The notes beneath the pieces were generated by a model that ran no database searches, was not told the origin of the DNA, and saw nothing but the letters and a program-made list of their open reading frames with translations. 64,000 nt of DNA, from assembly GCA_024275915.1 (NCBI GenBank), contig JAJRYG010000010.1, positions 62,001 to 126,000 of the forward strand, read 5' to 3'. How positions within the stretch are numbered: the first letter of the stretch is position 1; the number at the start of each line of letters is the position of its first letter. This document shows positions 17,166 through 26,712 of the stretch, one piece after another. The position numbers were made by a program, and so were the translations under genes. The stretch comes from Gammaproteobacteria bacterium. GTDB lineage: Bacteria > Pseudomonadota > Gammaproteobacteria > UBA6429 > Thiohalophilaceae.

Positions 17166-20100
17166 TTGAGGTCGGATGACGTCGTGGCTGCCAGAAGTGG
17201 ACAACGTTTGGTCAGCCCGGTTGCCCTGGTCGTCATGGTCGTGGCAATTGTTTTTATTCTGATTCTATTGTTCCCCCAGCGTGTCAGTTTCCTTGGCAGT
17301 CGTCATCTGGAGCATCCCGATGCCCTTTCGATAGCCTATTTGCGTGCTCTGGTACGATCCGATGCCGGAAATACGGAGCTGAAAATTACCCTTGCACGTC
17401 AGTTGCTGAGTATTGGCAAGTGGCAAGAGGCCAGTGATGTATTGCACGGTATTTTTACGTCGGGCAATCAGGACTCAGCCGAGTTGCTGTTGCTCAGAAT
17501 CGACTTGGCAATCCAGCAACTGGCGGCTTTGCCGAAAAACAGCAAACGTCGTCAAGAACTGAAAAAGGAACTTTCAATCTGGATAAATCATCTGTTGCCT
17601 CTGGAGCTTGATGTTGCATCACAAAAGAAACTGGCCAGCCTGATGTTACGCTACAACCGCCCGGACATTGCGGCAAAAATCTTTCGCGAGCTGGCCTGGC
17701 AGGAAAAAAGCAGGGCAATGGAATACTGGGTACTGGCCGCAAAGTGGATGCTTGCCAGTGGTCAGCCGGGGCGGGCGGGAGAATATTATTTCAAAGCCTA
17801 TGACAGAGCAAAAACCGATCGTGAACGACAGGAATATGCCAGCAAAGGTATCGATGCCCTGCTCGCTGCTTCCGAGTATGGCAAGCTGCTGGGCTATCTC
17901 GATCAGGTTCTCAAGCGCTATCCCGAAAACACCGCTTTTCTCAAAATTGGCATCAGTATTGCTCGCCTGCAGGGGGATCTGCAAAAAGCCGGCAACTGGA
18001 ATCTGTTGCTGGTTGGTCTGGTTCCCGATGATCTCGATACCCTGGTACGGCAACGTGATATAGAACTGCAAAAAGGTGACCTGCAGCTGGCCCTGCACTA
18101 TGCTCGGCAGGTCGTGGCGAAGTCCCCCGGTAACCGGGTAAGCCGGAAAAAACTTGCCCTGATTGCCGAATGGGCAGGTCAGCCACAGCTGGCCCAGCAG
18201 CAATGGCAGTGGCTGGCCGATCACGATGCCAGTACGGAACATGACCAGCAATTGCTGCGTCTTGCAAAAATCAATCGTGATGATGCCGGTATCATCCATG
18301 CCCTGTCCTTGCTGGCACAAAAAAGACCGCTGAGCAAGGATGAATGGGAAATGCTGGTATGGGCCTGGGTGCACAGAGGTGAGCCTGAGCAGGCAGAAAA
18401 AAAACTGACTGAATATCTCAAGAGCCATCCTGAGGATCGGCTTGCCTGGCATCGCCTGACCCTGCTGCAACAGGACATGGGCCATTACCGGGATGAAATT
18501 CAAAGCTGGAAAAGCATCGAGCAGCAGTTTGGAGAACGTCCTGATTCCATCCTCAGCCAGGTAGAACTCCACTGGCGGCTCTATGAGCCAGATCGTGCCT
18601 ATGCGGAACTGAAGCGTGTCGATGATTTTGATGACGTTGAAAATGAGTACCATCTGGCCCTGGCTGGTGAACTGGGCTGGCGGGAAATGGATGACGAGCT
18701 GGCATTCAGGGCCTATCAGGCCTTGTGGGCGCGTGACAGGTCAAGTTCCCTTGCAGCAAAACGACTGATCGCCCTTGCAGTTCTGGATCAGCAGGATGAT
18801 GTCGCGATCCGTGTTGTCGAGCAACTGCCAGAAGAAAACCGGGATCAAATCCTGTTATATGCCATGTCCATGGCATCACAGAACCAGCGAAATGGATTGC
18901 TTGGAAAAATACTGGCACATACAGAAGGTAATGTCCGCCTGCAACAGTACGAGGCCTACTGGCTGTTCCTTGCCCAGTGGCATAGCCATGAGAACAGACA
19001 CAAGGCCGTTGTGGCTGATCTTGAGAACGCACTGCGACTCAATCCGGCATCCGCGGAGGTTCGCTCCGGTTTGTTGTGGGCATTGCTGGCAACCGGTAAT
19101 AAAAAAAAACTGGCGAAATATATTCGGTTATGGCAAAAGGATATCGATGATGAACCCCTGCTCTGGTCGCCCTATGCCATCGCCCTGAAAACCATCGGCC
19201 ATTACCGTGAATCCCTTTACTGGTATGCGCGCAAGGCCAGAATCAGTCCTGATGATTATCTCTGGCTGCTTGACTATGCCGATGCTCTCGATCAGGCAGG
19301 CTGGAGGAACTCGGCCTATCGTGTACGTCTTTATGTTCTTCAATACCTGCGGCCAAAGGCATTGCAGGCATTGAACAAGGACAAAAAGGCCAGTGGCATG
19401 CTGTTGCGCTATACTAGCCTTGCCCGTGACCTCAAGGGCAATGTGGCGGCCCAGCCCTGGGTGCGCTGGTTGCAGAAGACAGCCATCGAAAACCGTGACA
19501 AGCTGGCCAGTGAATTCGTCATTGCCTGGTTTCTTTCCCGCGAAGCCTATGCGCCTGCCCGTTACTGGTTGATGAGGCAGCATGTGCAGCGCATGCAGAC
19601 AACAGGCTGGCAGCAGATCACGCTCGCCCTGGCAGACAATGACTTGCAAAAAATCCAGCGACTGCTGATGAAATATGACAATTTGCCGATAACCACACAG
19701 GTTGTCGCCCTGCGCCAAACAGGGAAGGGGCAACAGGCCTTGCAGCTCGCTCTGGAAAATAACTCGGCAGCCTATAGGAACAAGGCTGATGCCAGCGTAC
19801 TCAGACAGCAGGCGGTGGATCTGCTGCAGGGTGGTTACAGTGACTGGGGGCTGGATTTCGATATGCATGAAATCAGTGATCTGCTGGTTCGATCCCGTGA
19901 TGCCCATTACCGCCATGGCCGACAGTCGTGGTTCGTTGCGGTTCGTGGACGGCAATATCAGCTTTCAGGTACCTCCACTTATGACCTAAGCGGTATTGCT
20001 GATGAGGCTGAGTACAGGCTTGACGGAGGCTGGTTCGGCAAGCGCAACCGCTTTTCCGGTTATGTGGGCAACAATAATCGTGCTGACGGGAATCTCAGCC

Positions 20101-20768
20101 AGGCTGGCGCCAGTTGGCAATATCTGTTCAGTCAGAACCTGTCATTGAGACTGATGCTGGATCTCAATGCCGTGGATGAAGTCAGTGCCCCGTTTCGGCT
20201 GGCCGGTGTGCTCGATGATGTGAGTCTGAAGCTGAATGCCAGCATCGGCAGCCGGGAATACCTTAATCTGAATCTTCAGTACAATGAATACCAGAGCCGC
20301 CAAGGACAGAGTTTGGGGCGCGGTCCACAACTGGATTTTGAACTGGGTCATCGGCTGGCAACAGGCCGAAATTCGTGGGCGCTCAGTGTTCAGGGAAATT
20401 TTGAAAATAATGCTCTGGAGTCCGTACTGCCCGCCGATATAGCAGCAAGAATGCCAACAGGCAGCCGCGTTGCTGATCTGGTACCGGCAAAAGTGGCCTT
20501 GCTGGGGCTGGGTATCAGTCTCAATCGTGGCAATCCAAAACGGGGTTATCCCAATGTGGCCAGTCCTCGCTATATGCTCAGTGGCTGGTTTGGTTCAGAT
20601 CTGGCCAACAACCAGCCTTCGGGGCGACTTGAGGCCGGGCTGGGGATACGCCTGTTTGGCAGTGACGAACTGAGTTTTCTTGCCTATTACAGTCGGGCAA
20701 CCAGCCCGTTGCGACCAGATCGGGATTTTGGTCTGCGGCTGGGTTATCATTACTTTCTTGGACGTTAG
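17166..20768 (+). CDS. pelB: PelB, TPR scaffold and outer-membrane porin of Pel export
   Basis: A 1200-residue protein (Pseudomonas PelB is about 1193). An N-terminal membrane segment lies near residues 15-36. A long periplasmic array of TPR-like helices spans about 55-860 and recruits and guides PelA activity. A C-terminal 16-strand beta-barrel (about 900-1200) has alternating residues and the terminal LRLGYHYFLGR typical of outer-membrane insertion. The listed start is TTG at 17166. A GTG at 17184, preceded by GAGG at a good distance, is an equal candidate and removes six residues. It lies 47 bases after pelA. Confidence 0.93.
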   Translation: MRSDDVVAARSGQRLVSPVALVVMVVAIVFILILLFPQRVSFLGSRHLEHPDALSIAYLRALVRSDAGNTELKITLARQLLSIGKWQEASDVLHGIFTSGNQDSAELLLLRIDLAIQQLAALPKNSKRRQELKKELSIWINHLLPLELDVASQKKLASLMLRYNRPDIAAKIFRELAWQEKSRAMEYWVLAAKWMLASGQPGRAGEYYFKAYDRAKTDRERQEYASKGIDALLAASEYGKLLGYLDQVLKRYPENTAFLKIGISIARLQGDLQKAGNWNLLLVGLVPDDLDTLVRQRDIELQKGDLQLALHYARQVVAKSPGNRVSRKKLALIAEWAGQPQLAQQQWQWLADHDASTEHDQQLLRLAKINRDDAGIIHALSLLAQKRPLSKDEWEMLVWAWVHRGEPEQAEKKLTEYLKSHPEDRLAWHRLTLLQQDMGHYRDEIQSWKSIEQQFGERPDSILSQVELHWRLYEPDRAYAELKRVDDFDDVENEYHLALAGELGWREMDDELAFRAYQALWARDRSSSLAAKRLIALAVLDQQDDVAIRVVEQLPEENRDQILLYAMSMASQNQRNGLLGKILAHTEGNVRLQQYEAYWLFLAQWHSHENRHKAVVADLENALRLNPASAEVRSGLLWALLATGNKKKLAKYIRLWQKDIDDEPLLWSPYAIALKTIGHYRESLYWYARKARISPDDYLWLLDYADALDQAGWRNSAYRVRLYVLQYLRPKALQALNKDKKASGMLLRYTSLARDLKGNVAAQPWVRWLQKTAIENRDKLASEFVIAWFLSREAYAPARYWLMRQHVQRMQTTGWQQITLALADNDLQKIQRLLMKYDNLPITTQVVALRQTGKGQQALQLALENNSAAYRNKADASVLRQQAVDLLQGGYSDWGLDFDMHEISDLLVRSRDAHYRHGRQSWFVAVRGRQYQLSGTSTYDLSGIADEAEYRLDGGWFGKRNRFSGYVGNNNRADGNLSQAGASWQYLFSQNLSLRLMLDLNAVDEVSAPFRLAGVLDDVSLKLNASIGSREYLNLNLQYNEYQSRQGQSLGRGPQLDFELGHRLATGRNSWALSVQGNFENNALESVLPADIAARMPTGSRVADLVPAKVALLGLGISLNRGNPKRGYPNVASPRYMLSGWFGSDLANNQPSGRLEAGLGIRLFGSDELSFLAYYSRATSPLRPDRDFGLRLGYHYFLGR

Positions 20769-20813
20769 AGCATAGTCTTTCTATAATCAGGTTAAGTTAC
20801 CATAAATATCAAT

Positions 20814-21386
20814 ATGAACAGCGTACTGGATAACATCAACAATAAAATCATGACGGCAATGAAATACAGCTCATGCGTCCTTGGTCTGGTTCTGTTGACC
20901 GCTTTTTCTACCGGTTGCAGTATCAAGCATATCCAGCAGGATCAGGTCGTCAGCAAACAGGCCCGCTGGGTACTGTTGCCCGTGGTCAATCTTGCAGAAG
21001 TGCCCCAGGCCGGTGAGCGTATCGAGTCGGTTATCGAAACCTTTCTTTATTCAAAAGGCATTGGCTCCCTGGCCTATTATCCCCGCCAGTCGGCAGAGCA
21101 GGCCTTGTTGATGCTGGATGACAGAAGCCGTTACAGCAGGGCGCTGCAGTGGGCAAAAACACAGGATTTTGATTACGCAATTACCGGCAGCATCGAAGAA
21201 TGGGGTTACAAGAGTGGCCTGGATGGTGAGCCTGCAGTGGGTCTCTCCCTGCGTATCATCGACATGAATAGTGGCAAGGTCATCTGGTCGGCATCCGGGG
21301 CCAAAACCGGCTGGGGGTACGACAGTGTCAGTGGCGTAGCCATCAGTCTGGTCAACAAGTTACTCGATGGCATCGATATCAAATAA
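20814..21386 (+). CDS. pelC: PelC outer-membrane lipoprotein
   Basis: A small lipoprotein that forms a dodecameric ring under the PelB pore and funnels the cationic polymer outward. The frame gives 190 residues. Likely true starts are Met13 (20850) or Met16 (20859), which give a compact lipoprotein signal, VLGLVLLTAFSTGC, with the acylated Cys near residue 35 of the long form. The mature part (WVLLPVVNLAEVPQAGERIE, FDYAITGSIEEWGYKSGLDG, VIWSASGAKTGWGYDS) matches the PelC fold. It lies between pelB and pelD as in the canonical operon. Confidence 0.92.
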   Translation: MNSVLDNINNKIMTAMKYSSCVLGLVLLTAFSTGCSIKHIQQDQVVSKQARWVLLPVVNLAEVPQAGERIESVIETFLYSKGIGSLAYYPRQSAEQALLMLDDRSRYSRALQWAKTQDFDYAITGSIEEWGYKSGLDGEPAVGLSLRIIDMNSGKVIWSASGAKTGWGYDSVSGVAISLVNKLLDGIDIK

Positions 21387-21392
21387 CCTATC

Positions 21393-22769
21393 ATGCCTGA
21401 GATAAGCAACCGGAACATTCATGTTCATGTAAACACCACAAAGAATATTGCCTGGTTCGAGACGCTTTTCATCACCGCGCTGATTCCGCTTGTCGGTCTG
21501 TGGTTGAACCCGCAGGATCCCTTTTTCCTTCAGGCCGATTTTCCCTGGCTGGTACTTGCCCCCCTGTTACCCGCCGTGCGTTATGGTTTCTTTCACGGCT
21601 TTATCAGTGCCATGAGCCTGATCCTGGGTATTGCCATTGTCTGGCGTCTGGGCATGTTGGAAATGCAACGTTTTCCGGCAGAATACAGTCTTGGTATTCT
21701 TATCATCAGCATGTTCGTTGGTGAATTTTCCGACATGTGGGGCCGCAAGCTGGAGCAGCAGCGGGCAGTGACGGATTATCAGCGCATGCGCCTGGATGAA
21801 TTTACCCATAACTATCACCTGCTGAAGGTTTCACACGATCGGTTGGAGCAGCGACTGGCGGCCAGTAATGTCAGCCTGCGTGAAGCCCTGTTGACCCTGC
21901 GCAAGGAGATGCTCGACAGTGACGGAAAAATGGTTGGGCTGGAATCGGTGGCCAGCCGTGTACTGGGCCTGTATGCCAGTTTTTGCCAGCTGCGTGTTGC
22001 CGCACTGTATGAAGTAAAAAAAGACCGGCTTGTGATTCCTGCGGTAGCCCGTATCGGCAAGGAGTCTGCCGTTGACATTTTTGATCCGATGATCAGGAAT
22101 ACGGTTTCCGAGGGCGTGTTGTACAGTGTTCGTGGCAGTTCGACCAGTACTTCAGCACACCGGCTACTGGCAACGATTCCAATTGTCGACGTAACCGGGG
22201 TCGTCTGGAACATCATCACCGTGCATGACATGCCGTTCATGGCCCTGCAGGAAGAAAACCTCATGTTGATGGCGGTAATGGGAGGTTATCTTGGCGACAT
22301 CATTCATTCGGGCCAGCGCAGTGGTGGTGAAAAAGATGCCCATGGCATTGCCTTTAAGCGTGAAGTCGAGCGTGCAATTTATAACACCCGTCATTATCAG
22401 CTGGCCAATATTGTCCTGACCATCATATTCCCGCCGGGCAAGGAAATCAGCAGTGAAGTACAGCAGATGATTATGTCGAACCTGCGTGGCCTGGATCGGG
22501 CGCGGGTTTTTCCGCCAGGCGAAGACAGGGCCGGTGCCATGTTCATGCTCCTGCCCTTGACCAACATGAGTGAATTTGATGCCTACCAGAACCGTATCAA
22601 TAATATTGTCAGACACAATATTGGTGAGAGTCTGGAAAAACTGGGTATCGTCATGACGGCCAGACAATTAAGGAAAAACGACAAAATCGAAACAATCTAT
22701 GATTTTTATGCAGACATTTCAGGTATAGGGCATGACGAAATTGGCGCTTCTGCTGATCCTTCTCCTTGA
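21393..22769 (+). CDS. pelD: PelD, inner-membrane c-di-GMP receptor of Pel synthesis
   Basis: A 458-residue membrane protein. Four hydrophobic segments lie between about residues 20 and 113. A coiled coil (about 116-175) follows, then a GAF domain (about 180-305), then a degenerate GGDEF domain. The latter keeps the inhibitory-site motif RGLD (R365-D368) that binds c-di-GMP; Pseudomonas PelD uses R367/D370. No active-site GGDEF is visible, so it is a receptor and not a cyclase. Binding activates polymerisation by PelF. The gene starts six bases after pelC and overlaps pelE by 38 bases. Confidence 0.94.
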   Translation: MPEISNRNIHVHVNTTKNIAWFETLFITALIPLVGLWLNPQDPFFLQADFPWLVLAPLLPAVRYGFFHGFISAMSLILGIAIVWRLGMLEMQRFPAEYSLGILIISMFVGEFSDMWGRKLEQQRAVTDYQRMRLDEFTHNYHLLKVSHDRLEQRLAASNVSLREALLTLRKEMLDSDGKMVGLESVASRVLGLYASFCQLRVAALYEVKKDRLVIPAVARIGKESAVDIFDPMIRNTVSEGVLYSVRGSSTSTSAHRLLATIPIVDVTGVVWNIITVHDMPFMALQEENLMLMAVMGGYLGDIIHSGQRSGGEKDAHGIAFKREVERAIYNTRHYQLANIVLTIIFPPGKEISSEVQQMIMSNLRGLDRARVFPPGEDRAGAMFMLLPLTNMSEFDAYQNRINNIVRHNIGESLEKLGIVMTARQLRKNDKIETIYDFYADISGIGHDEIGASADPSP

Positions 22770-23721
22770 ACTTGCCAGCTGGCTGGTCTTGTCCAGCAAC
22801 TGGCCGACAACGAGTCAGCTGCTGGTTTTTTCTGCCCTGCATGCCGTGGCTGTCTATCTTGCTGTCCGCCTGTTGATGCATTTTTTCCCCGACAAGTACC
22901 GGCAGCAAAAGGCGTCTACCCGGTTGACCCTGTTCAGTCTTGGTTTTTTCATTCCTTTTCTGGGCCTGCTCGGGCTGTTTGCCGCCATCCTCTGGGGGAT
23001 CGGCCATGAGCAGGAGGAAAAGATTGAAAACATTCAACGGATTGCTATCCCCGAGTTGCCCTATCGGCCGTTGCAAGTGACCGAGCAGCCCCGTTATGGC
23101 CAGGCTGGCCTGGTGAGTGTCTTGCGCAACGCCCCCAGCCCAGAAAAGCGCTTGCGTGCCGTCATGGCGACCCGTCAACTGAATGATTATGATGCCATTC
23201 AGGTGCTGCGGGTTGCGCTCAAGGATCCGGTCGATGATGTTCGCCTGCTGGCCTATTCCATGGTGGATGCAAAGGAAAAAACCATTAACCAGCAGATTGA
23301 AAGAACTCGCAGGAAACTTGCCAGTGCGATTGCCATCGAAAAGGCCAATCTGCACAGCCGGCTGGCCAATCTGTTCTGGGAACTGGGCTATCTGGAACTG
23401 GCTCAGGGGGAGGTACTGAAGTACACCCTCCTGCAGGCAAGGGAAAATCTCGATGCGGCACTGACCATCGATGCCAGCAATGCCTCCAACCTGTTGCAAC
23501 TGGGCAAGGTGCTGCTCAGGCTGGCTCAATATGAGCAGGCAGACGCCGCTTTTGCTCGAACCAGAGAGCTGGGCATGAACAAGGATGCCGTTTTGCCATA
23601 CCAGGCTGAAGTGGCCTTCATTCGTGGTGACTTTGTCAGTGTCCGGGCACAGTTGTCAGAGCTCAGTCCGTCTGCCCGCAACCTGGCACATCTCGATCAG
23701 GTGGTGAAATACTGGTCATGA
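22732..23721 (+). CDS. pelE: PelE, inner-membrane TPR protein of the Pel synthase complex
   Basis: A 329-residue protein. It has two N-terminal hydrophobic segments (about 4-20 and 28-45) and a third near 63-88. A cytoplasmic helical-repeat region resembling TPRs follows (AQYEQADAAFARTRELGMNK near the end). PelE bridges PelD and PelF in the synthase. The start lies inside the end of pelD (38-base overlap), and its stop overlaps pelF by four bases (ATGA), as expected for tightly coupled operon genes. Confidence 0.9.
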   Translation: MTKLALLLILLLELASWLVLSSNWPTTSQLLVFSALHAVAVYLAVRLLMHFFPDKYRQQKASTRLTLFSLGFFIPFLGLLGLFAAILWGIGHEQEEKIENIQRIAIPELPYRPLQVTEQPRYGQAGLVSVLRNAPSPEKRLRAVMATRQLNDYDAIQVLRVALKDPVDDVRLLAYSMVDAKEKTINQQIERTRRKLASAIAIEKANLHSRLANLFWELGYLELAQGEVLKYTLLQARENLDAALTIDASNASNLLQLGKVLLRLAQYEQADAAFARTRELGMNKDAVLPYQAEVAFIRGDFVSVRAQLSELSPSARNLAHLDQVVKYWS

Positions 23722-25262
23722 GAAAATGGTCCTCGGTCATCAATAGCCGCAAGCAGGCCGATATCGGTCTGCTCCTGGAAGGCACCTACCCATATGTCAG
23801 TGGTGGTGTATCCAGCTGGGTCAATCAGATTATCCTGGGTTTTCCCGAACTGACCTTTTCACTGATTTTCATGGGGGGCAGCCGTGACAATTATGACCAG
23901 GAAAAATACTTGCTGCCGGACAACGTGGTACATCTGGAGCGCCACTACCTGATGGATTCCTGGCAAAAGGGCCGGGTTCAACCCCGACCGGGAGACAGGA
24001 AGGTCTTTGCCGACAACCTGATCATGCACAATGCCCTGCGCAAGAGTGGCGAGCAGCTACCAGCCGAGGCATTGAAGAACGTCATCAGTACACTGGGCAA
24101 GAAAGGTCTGAGCCACAATGATTTTCTCTACAGCGAGGAAGCCTGGGAACAGATCAGTTATTCCTATGAACACTTCTGTACCGATCCTTCCTTCGTGGAT
24201 TATTTCTGGACTGTGCGCACCATGCATTCACCGCTGTTTACCCTGGCGCAGATCAGTAATACCATGCCAAAGGTAAAAGTCCTGCATTCCATTTCAACCG
24301 GCTATGCAGGTTTTCTCGGTGTCCTGCTCAAGCACAAGCGGGGGCTGCCCTTCATTCTTTCCGAACATGGCATCTATACCAAGGAACGCAAGATCGATCT
24401 GGCCCAGGCCGACTGGATCGAAGATGTCCATGAAACCTTCAGTGGTAATCTGGATGAGGATGTCAGTTACATGCGGCGTCTGTGGATTCGTTTTTTTGAA
24501 GGTATCGGGCGGGTCATCTATGATGCATCCGATACCATCATTGCCCTGTATGAAGGTAACCGGCAACGGCAGATTGCCGATGGGGCACCGGCAGAACGCA
24601 CCTCCAGCATTCCCAATGGCATCAATATCGAGCGTTATGCGGCGGTGCGGGAAAAGCGTAAACCGGGTTTCAAGCCGGTGTTGGGCCTGATCGGGAGGGT
24701 GGTTCCCATCAAGGACATCAAGACCTTTATTCGTGCCATGCGCGGGGTTTGTGCCAGCATTCCCGAGGCCGAAGGCTGGATCGTCGGGCCGGAAGATGAA
24801 GATCCCGACTATGTGCGCGAGTGCCGTGATCTGGTCAAAAGCCTGGGGCTGGAAGATAACGTCAGGTTTCTCGGTTTTCAGAAGGTCGATGACATCCTTC
24901 CCCAACTCGGTCTGCTGGTACTGACATCCATCAGTGAAGCCCTGCCACTGGTGATTCTGGAAGGCTATGCGGCAGGTGTGCCAGCTCTGGCCACCGATGT
25001 GGGATCATGCCGGGAACTGATCGAAGGCAGCAATGAGGAGGATAGGGCCCTGGGCGTATCGGGTGCCGTGGTTCCCATTGCCGATCCGGAGCAGACGGCA
25101 CAGGCGGCCATAAAACTGTTGAGTGACGAGGACGCCTGGCATGCCGCCCAGGCCGCGGGCATCAAGCGGGTGGAGAAATACTACCAGCAACGCGACATGT
25201 TTGCCCGCTACAGAAAAATCTATACACAGGCCCTGAACCTGCCGGCTGGGCAGGAGCACTGA
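23718..25262 (+). CDS. pelF: PelF, GT4 glycosyltransferase polymerising Pel
   Basis: A 514-residue soluble GT-B enzyme, the polymerase of the Pel complex at the cytoplasmic face. The N-terminal glycine-rich donor-domain motif EGTYPYVSGGVSSWVNQI near residues 16-33 is the PelF hallmark. In the C-terminal half, VLGLIGRVVPIKDIKTFI near 310-330 and the EALPLVILEGYAAGVPA E-x7-E signature near 400 fit GT4 retaining enzymes. Overlap with pelE and a one-base gap to pelG indicate tight translational coupling. Confidence 0.94.
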   Translation: MRKWSSVINSRKQADIGLLLEGTYPYVSGGVSSWVNQIILGFPELTFSLIFMGGSRDNYDQEKYLLPDNVVHLERHYLMDSWQKGRVQPRPGDRKVFADNLIMHNALRKSGEQLPAEALKNVISTLGKKGLSHNDFLYSEEAWEQISYSYEHFCTDPSFVDYFWTVRTMHSPLFTLAQISNTMPKVKVLHSISTGYAGFLGVLLKHKRGLPFILSEHGIYTKERKIDLAQADWIEDVHETFSGNLDEDVSYMRRLWIRFFEGIGRVIYDASDTIIALYEGNRQRQIADGAPAERTSSIPNGINIERYAAVREKRKPGFKPVLGLIGRVVPIKDIKTFIRAMRGVCASIPEAEGWIVGPEDEDPDYVRECRDLVKSLGLEDNVRFLGFQKVDDILPQLGLLVLTSISEALPLVILEGYAAGVPALATDVGSCRELIEGSNEEDRALGVSGAVVPIADPEQTAQAAIKLLSDEDAWHAAQAAGIKRVEKYYQQRDMFARYRKIYTQALNLPAGQEH

Positions 25263-25263
25263 G

Positions 25264-26631
25264 ATGGCTGGTATCGGCTTCGAACTTCGCAAGCTGTTGC
25301 GGCATGACAGTTACAGCGGTCTGATCCAGGCTTATGGTTATGCCGGCATCATCAGCTCGGGGCCGTGGATCCTGTCCATCCTCGGGGTCATGCTGGTGGG
25401 GGTGTTCAGTATCGGCATCGTTACACCGGAAACCCTGGTCATCCAGTTCCTGGTATCCGTTACCTATCTCATGGCCTCGTCGCTGATCATTACCGGCTTA
25501 TTGCAACTGCTGTTTACCCGCTTCATTGCCGACCGCCTGTTCGAGGACAAGGATGACATCATTTTGCCCAATTTGATGGGGGCGCTGACGGTAACGACCA
25601 TTGTCAGCGGTGTGGTGGGCAGCCTGTTGCTACTGCTGTTCTTTTCCGAATCGCTGATGTATGAACTTCTCATGCTGGCCAGTTTCGTCACCCTGAGCAA
25701 TGTCTGGATCATCGTGGTGTTCGTGTCCGGCATGAAGGCCTACAAGCGGGTCATGTATGTGTTTGCGGTGGGTTATGCCATGACGGTATTGCTGGCGATG
25801 CTGCTGCGGCCCTATGGTCTGGAGGGTCTGCTGGGTGGTTTTTTTGCCGGCCAGGTGGTGTTGCTGTTCCTGTTGCTGGCGCTGGTGATCCAGGATTATC
25901 CGGGCCGGCAGTTTGTTGCCTATGACTTTCTTCGACGCAGAAACGTTTACCTCAGCCTTGCGGCCACTGGCCTGTTGTACAACGCCGGCATCTGGGCAGA
26001 CAAGATTCTGTTCTGGCTGAATCCGGTCACCTCGGAAGTGGTCATTGGTCCACTGCGGGCCTCGCCAATTTATGATATTCCGATTTTTCTTGCCTACCTG
26101 TCGATCATTCCCGGCATGGCGGTGTTTCTGGTGCGTATCGAGACCGACTTCGCGGAAAGTTATGACCAGTTTTATAATGCCGTCAGGGAAGGGGATACCT
26201 TGCAGCATATCCAGTTGCTCAAGGTACGGATGGTGATCGCCGTGCGCCAGGGAATCTATGAAATCTTCAAGGTACAGGGTCTGACCGTGGTGATTCTCTA
26301 TCTGCTTGGGCCGACGATTCTTTCCACCTTGGGCATTTCACCGCTGTATATTCATCTGTTCAACATCGATATCACCGCCGTGGGGGTACAGGTGTTGTTG
26401 CTGGCGATTCTCAATGTGCTGTTCTATCTGGATCTGCTGAAAGTGGCAATGGGGTTGTGCGGGCTGTTTGCCCTGACCAATGTGGTCTTCACTCTGTTCA
26501 GTTTCGTCCTTGGTCCGGAGTTCTATGGCTTTGGTTTTGCTGTTGCGGTGGTCATCACCAGTCTTACCGGTCTATGGATCCTGTCCTACCGGCTGGAACG
26601 GCTGGAGTACGAAACCTTCATGCTGCAGTAG
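25264..26631 (+). CDS. pelG: PelG, Wzx/PST-like membrane protein of the Pel complex
   Basis: A 455-residue polytopic inner-membrane protein with about twelve hydrophobic segments. It belongs to the MOP/PST flippase-like group and is thought to move the nascent polymer across the inner membrane with PelD, PelE and PelF. The N-terminus MAGIGFELRKLLRHDSYSGL is characteristic of PelG. It is the last gene of the operon. I see no clear terminator between it and the convergent phoH-like gene. Confidence 0.93.
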   Translation: MAGIGFELRKLLRHDSYSGLIQAYGYAGIISSGPWILSILGVMLVGVFSIGIVTPETLVIQFLVSVTYLMASSLIITGLLQLLFTRFIADRLFEDKDDIILPNLMGALTVTTIVSGVVGSLLLLLFFSESLMYELLMLASFVTLSNVWIIVVFVSGMKAYKRVMYVFAVGYAMTVLLAMLLRPYGLEGLLGGFFAGQVVLLFLLLALVIQDYPGRQFVAYDFLRRRNVYLSLAATGLLYNAGIWADKILFWLNPVTSEVVIGPLRASPIYDIPIFLAYLSIIPGMAVFLVRIETDFAESYDQFYNAVREGDTLQHIQLLKVRMVIAVRQGIYEIFKVQGLTVVILYLLGPTILSTLGISPLYIHLFNIDITAVGVQVLLLAILNVLFYLDLLKVAMGLCGLFALTNVVFTLFSFVLGPEFYGFGFAVAVVITSLTGLWILSYRLERLEYETFMLQ

Positions 26632-26712
26632 GCGACTTGTGCAAGGCATCTGAGGCAAGGGACGGGTGACAAGGCGCTTTGCATTGTCCGAGCGGGTATA
26701 TGGAACAGAGAT

